From the NCBI RefSeq assembly GCF_005484965.1, contig NZ_CP034036.1, positions 1,674,001 through 1,738,000 of the forward strand: a stretch of 64,000 nt of DNA. The letters are read 5' to 3'. Position numbers and translations under genes: made by a program. This stretch comes from Brenneria nigrifluens DSM 30175 = ATCC 13028. Its GTDB lineage: Bacteria > Pseudomonadota > Gammaproteobacteria > Enterobacterales > Enterobacteriaceae. Of the stretch, positions 60,746 through 64,000 are shown piece after piece. Each line of letters begins with the position of its first letter. The first letter of the stretch is position 1. Below the pieces are notes generated by a model that saw only the letters and a list, made by a program, of their open reading frames with translations, did no database searches and was not told the DNA's origin.

Positions 60746-62854
60746 ATGGCGCTGTCCCCCGCAATAAAACTGCAGATCGGCCAATGGTATAAGGCCCTGC
60801 AACGGCAGATCCCGGATTTTATTCCCCGCATACCTCAACGACAGATGATTGCCGAAGTGGCGAAAACGCTGGCGGGCGACTACCCGCGTCATCTGGCCAT
60901 CGAAGCCCCGACCGGAGTGGGCAAAACGCTGTCATATCTGATCCCCGGCATCGCGGTCGGACGGGCGGAAGAAAAAACGCTGGTGGTCAGTACGGCGAAC
61001 GTGGCCTTGCAGGATCAGATCTTCAGTAAAGATTTACCGCTGTTGCGCACGTTTATCCCCGAACTGACCTTCACCGCGGCGTTTGGCCGCGGACGCTATG
61101 TGTGCCCGCGCAATCTGGCGATGCTGGCGACGGACGCTGATGCGCAGGGCGATTTAACCCTCTATCTGGGCGATGAGTTAGCGCCGTCCAGCCGCGAGGA
61201 ACAGGGCAAGTGCGCGCGTATCGCCCAGGCGTTGCAAGGCCACGCCTGGGACGGCCTGCGCGATCACTATCAGGAATCCATCCCCGACGGCCTGTGGCGC
61301 AAACTCAGCACCGACAAGGCCAATTGCCTGGGCCATAACTGCCATTATTTCCGCGAGTGTCCGTTTTTCATCGCCCGGCGCGAGATTGAAAACGCGGATG
61401 TGGTGGTGACCAACCACGCGCTGGTGATGGCGGCGATGGAAAGCGAATCGGTGTTGCCGAACCCGAAACATATGCTGCTGGTGCTGGATGAAGGGCACCA
61501 TATTCCCGACGTCGCCCGCGATACGCTGGAAATGTCCGGCGACGTTACGCCCGCCGCCATCACCCTACAGCTGGAACAGCTGGTGCAGCAGATTGGGCTG
61601 TGTATGGCGCAGTTTGCGCCGAAGTCGCCGCCGCGCCTGGCGCACGGCGAACGGCTGACCGCCCATTGCGAGGAGCTGCGCGACGCGGCGCAGTCGTTTG
61701 TGCAGCTGTGCGGGCTGTTTTTGCCGCCGGAGAGCGCGGAAAACGAGTACCGCTTTCCGCTGGGAAAAATGCCGGAAGAGATGCGCGAAAACTGTATCCG
61801 CCTGTTTAAGCTTACCGATAGCCTGCGCGGGCTGACGGAATATATGCTCAACGACCTCAGCGAGAAAACCGGCAAACATGACGTGGTGCGTCTACACCAG
61901 ACGCTGCTGAAAATGAGCCGGCTGCTGGGCTATCTGGAGTCGCTGAGCAAACTATGGCGTCTGGCGGCGATGGAAAAATCCTCCAATGCGCCGGTATCCA
62001 AATGGCTTACCCGCGATATCCGCGAGGGACAGGAGCACCTATCGTTGCACTGCGCCGGCATCCGCGTATGCGACCAGTTGGAAAAGCTGTTGTGGAACAA
62101 TGTGCCGCATGTGGTGGTGACCTCGGCGACGCTGCGTTCGCTGAACAGTTTTTCGCGCTTGCAGGAGCTGTCCGGCCTGAATGAGCCGGCCGGCGACCGC
62201 TTTCTGGCGCTGGATTCGCCGTTTAATCACCGTGAACAGGGGCGTTTGGTGATCCCGAAAATGCGCCACGAACCGCTGCTGAAAAGCGAACCGCAGCATA
62301 TTGCCGAAATGGCGCGCTTTTTCCGCACCGAACTGCAACGGGGCAAACATCGCGGCCTGCTGATGCTGTTCGCCAGCCAGCGCGCCATGCAGCTTTTCCT
62401 GACGCAGGTCGCCGACCTGCGTCTGATGCTGCTGGTTCAGGGCGATAAACCGCGCTATCGGCTGGTTGAGCTACACCGCCAGCGGGTGGAGGAAGGGAAA
62501 ACCAGCGTACTTATCGGTTTGCAGTCTTTTGCCGAAGGACTGGATCTGAAAGGCGAGCTGCTTTCCCAGGTGCACATTCATAAAATCGCTTTCCCGCCGA
62601 TTGACAGTCCGGTCATTCTCACCGAAGGCGAGTGGCTGAAAAGCCTGAAACGTCAGCCGTTCGTGGTGCAAAGTCTTCCCAACGCCTCATTCAGCCTTAT
62701 TCAGCAGGTTGGGCGGCTGATCCGCAGCCATGAGTGCTTCGGCGAAATCGTCATTTACGATCGCCGCTTGCTGACCAAAGGCTATGGCGTCCAACTGCTG
62801 GGCGCTTTGCCCGTCTTCCCGATTGAAGAACGGGAAATGCCGGATAAAGGCTGA
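60746..62854 (+). CDS. dinG: ATP-dependent DNA helicase DinG
   Basis: XPD-like 5'-3' helicase with a 4Fe-4S cluster that unwinds D-loops, R-loops and G-quadruplexes, 702 residues from the ATG at 60746 (MALSPAIKLQIGQWY). Walker A EAPTGVGKTLSYL is near residue 49; cluster cysteines are in GRGRYVCPRNL and NCLGHNCHYFRECPFF; DEGHHIPD is the DEAH box; TSATLRSL and QQVGRLIRSHE are motifs Ia/VI. An extension to 60611 is an upstream open frame. No good LexA box with ten-base spacing was found, although E. coli dinG is SOS-induced. Confidence 0.95.
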   Translation: MALSPAIKLQIGQWYKALQRQIPDFIPRIPQRQMIAEVAKTLAGDYPRHLAIEAPTGVGKTLSYLIPGIAVGRAEEKTLVVSTANVALQDQIFSKDLPLLRTFIPELTFTAAFGRGRYVCPRNLAMLATDADAQGDLTLYLGDELAPSSREEQGKCARIAQALQGHAWDGLRDHYQESIPDGLWRKLSTDKANCLGHNCHYFRECPFFIARREIENADVVVTNHALVMAAMESESVLPNPKHMLLVLDEGHHIPDVARDTLEMSGDVTPAAITLQLEQLVQQIGLCMAQFAPKSPPRLAHGERLTAHCEELRDAAQSFVQLCGLFLPPESAENEYRFPLGKMPEEMRENCIRLFKLTDSLRGLTEYMLNDLSEKTGKHDVVRLHQTLLKMSRLLGYLESLSKLWRLAAMEKSSNAPVSKWLTRDIREGQEHLSLHCAGIRVCDQLEKLLWNNVPHVVVTSATLRSLNSFSRLQELSGLNEPAGDRFLALDSPFNHREQGRLVIPKMRHEPLLKSEPQHIAEMARFFRTELQRGKHRGLLMLFASQRAMQLFLTQVADLRLMLLVQGDKPRYRLVELHRQRVEEGKTSVLIGLQSFAEGLDLKGELLSQVHIHKIAFPPIDSPVILTEGEWLKSLKRQPFVVQSLPNASFSLIQQVGRLIRSHECFGEIVIYDRRLLTKGYGVQLLGALPVFPIEEREMPDKG

Positions 62855-62998
62855 CAGCGCTTTCAGCCACGCGGCGGACGCCTCGCTTTAACCGCATGGC
62901 GGTGCGCGTAAAGTGGTTTCAAATTGGTTAAAAAACTTCCATTTTATGTTTCTTGTCTGTTAAATTGCAGTTTGATTTTCTAGCAAGGAGAACCGACA

Positions 62999-63886
62999 AT
63001 GACCCGCCTCACTGCGCAAGACTTTCCTGCGGAACTGCTCGAATTCTATGATTATTATGCCCATGGCAAGATCACCAAACGCCAGTTTCTCGACCTTGCG
63101 GCAAAATACGCCGTCGGCGGGGTGACGGCGATCGCGCTCCTCGGCCTGATGAGTCCTGACTATGCCCTCGCCCAGCAGGTTGAATTTACCGATCCGGATA
63201 TCGTCGCCGAGTACATCACCTATCCCTCCCCCAACGGACACGGCAGCGTGCGCGGTTATCTGGTGCGTCCGGCCAACGCCGCCGGACGGGTCGCCGGCGT
63301 GGTGGTCGCCCATGAGAACCGGGGACTTAACCCCTATATTGAGGATGTGGCGCGCCGCGTCGCCAAGGCGGGATTTATCGCGCTGGCGCCTGATGGACTG
63401 AGTTCCGTCGGCGGTTATCCCGGCAACGATGATAAAGGGCGCGAACTTCAGCAGCAGGTCGATCCCGCTAAATTGATGAACGACTTCTTTGCGGCGGTCG
63501 AGTTTTTGATGCGTCATGAGCAGACCGGCGGCAAGGTGGGCATTACCGGCTTCTGCTATGGCGGCGGCGTCGCCAATGCCGCGGCGGTGGCCTATCCCGA
63601 ACTGGGGGCGGCGGTGCCTTTTTACGGCAGACAGCCGAAGCCGGAAGATGTGCCGCGCATCAAGGCGCCGTTGCTGATCCACTATGCGGAACAGGATGCC
63701 CGCATCAATGAGGGCTGGCCCGCTTATGAGGCGGCGCTCAAGGCGGCAAACAAAAATTATGAAGCCTATATCTATCCCGGCGTTCATCACGGCTTCCACA
63801 ACGACTCCACCCCGCGCTATGACCAGGCGGCGGCCGAGCTTGCCTGGGAACGCACCATCGGCTGGTTTCGTCGCTACCTGGTATGA
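62999..63886 (+). CDS. yghX: Dienelactone hydrolase family protein YghX
   Basis: Alpha/beta hydrolase of the dienelactone hydrolase family, 295 residues, aligning with E. coli YghX throughout. An N-terminal helix and hydrophobic segment (KRQFLDLAAKYAVGGVTAIA) resemble a Tat-type leader, so export is possible. The catalytic residues are the cysteine in GITGFCYGGG, the aspartate in YAEQDARIN and the histidine in GVHHGFHND. AAGGAG precedes the ATG. The substrate is unknown. A hairpin follows the gene. Confidence 0.9.
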   Translation: MTRLTAQDFPAELLEFYDYYAHGKITKRQFLDLAAKYAVGGVTAIALLGLMSPDYALAQQVEFTDPDIVAEYITYPSPNGHGSVRGYLVRPANAAGRVAGVVVAHENRGLNPYIEDVARRVAKAGFIALAPDGLSSVGGYPGNDDKGRELQQQVDPAKLMNDFFAAVEFLMRHEQTGGKVGITGFCYGGGVANAAAVAYPELGAAVPFYGRQPKPEDVPRIKAPLLIHYAEQDARINEGWPAYEAALKAANKNYEAYIYPGVHHGFHNDSTPRYDQAAAELAWERTIGWFRRYLV

Positions 63887-63895
63887 TAACCGGCA

Positions 63896-63919
63896 GGTCG
63901 CGGCGCGGGAGCCGCGACC
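63896..63919. terminator. Strong hairpin after yghX
   Basis: GGTCGCGGC and GCCGCGACC form a perfect 9-bp GC-only-rich stem with a six-base loop, 10 bases after the yghX stop. No U tract follows, so it may be a transcript-stabilising end rather than an intrinsic terminator. The last 80 bases of the window show nothing further that I can identify. Confidence 0.4.
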
Positions 63920-64000
63920 GCCGCGCCAACGGCCTGCGTTTTGCGCTTGCCGCTTCGCTACATCGCTTCCCTGCTTCTGCGCATCGCGTCTGCGCGGTAT

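Noticed and set aside
63920..64000. Coding sequence at the right edge
   Set aside because: The 80 bases give no frame with recognisable protein sequence on either strand.

Overview
The window is chromosomal DNA of an enterobacterium, most likely a plant-associated member of the Pectobacteriaceae (Brenneria/Dickeya/Pectobacterium relatives). This is inferred from three things. The core genes are close to Escherichia coli (bioABFCD, uvrB, ybhK, moaABCDE, ybhL, cecR, rhlE, dinG, pbpG, bglX). Third positions are GC-rich. An intergenic palindromic repeat is of a type I associate with soft-rot and related enterobacteria. No rRNA, tRNA, insertion sequence, prophage or CRISPR array was seen.

Layout. 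1-5.7 kb: the tail of an unknown gene, then leftward maeA, cdd, yohK/yohJ and bioA. 5.7-12.1 kb: rightward bioBFCD behind a BirA operator, then uvrB behind a long leader with a DnaA-box palindrome and a LexA box. 12.2-19.5 kb: a glyoxalase-family remnant and a tight leftward eight-gene operon (GntR regulator, ABC importer, oxidoreductase, thioesterase, VOC protein, CoA ligase) of unknown substrate. 19.7-23.8 kb: ybhK and moaABCDE behind a Moco riboswitch. 23.8-29.7 kb: a palindromic repeat, ybhL, a toxin-antitoxin pair, the deletion-ridden remains of ybhGFSR with an intact cecR, and rhlE. 29.7-35.4 kb: an EamA exporter with an AraC regulator, queH, dusC, mmuM and a class IV adenylate cyclase-like gene. 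35.7-37.6 kb: a secreted two-polypeptide flavin reductase.

37.7-45.1 kb is the most interesting part. A proline iminopeptidase-like gene and a LuxR solo face an oligopeptide-type ABC importer operon. The LuxR protein carries Met and Trp where acyl-homoserine-lactone receptors have Trp57 and Tyr61, the signature of the plant-compound-responsive OryR/PsoR/PipR group. Two related 20-bp dyads lie before pip and before the importer, and the pip ribosome-binding site sits inside a perfect hairpin. Together they look like a sense-import-hydrolyse circuit for a plant-derived signal.

45.2-64 kb: LysR/LysE pair, a DUF6622-like membrane gene, pbpG, a GST, an importer resembling 2-aminoethylphosphonate transporters with a DeoR regulator and a divergent class III PLP enzyme, bglX, idi, the 35-codon yohO, a LysE exporter with an AraC regulator, dinG and yghX. 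Gene loss here appears to proceed by internal deletion (ybhGFSR and the VOC remnant), while accessory uptake systems sit between conserved core blocks.
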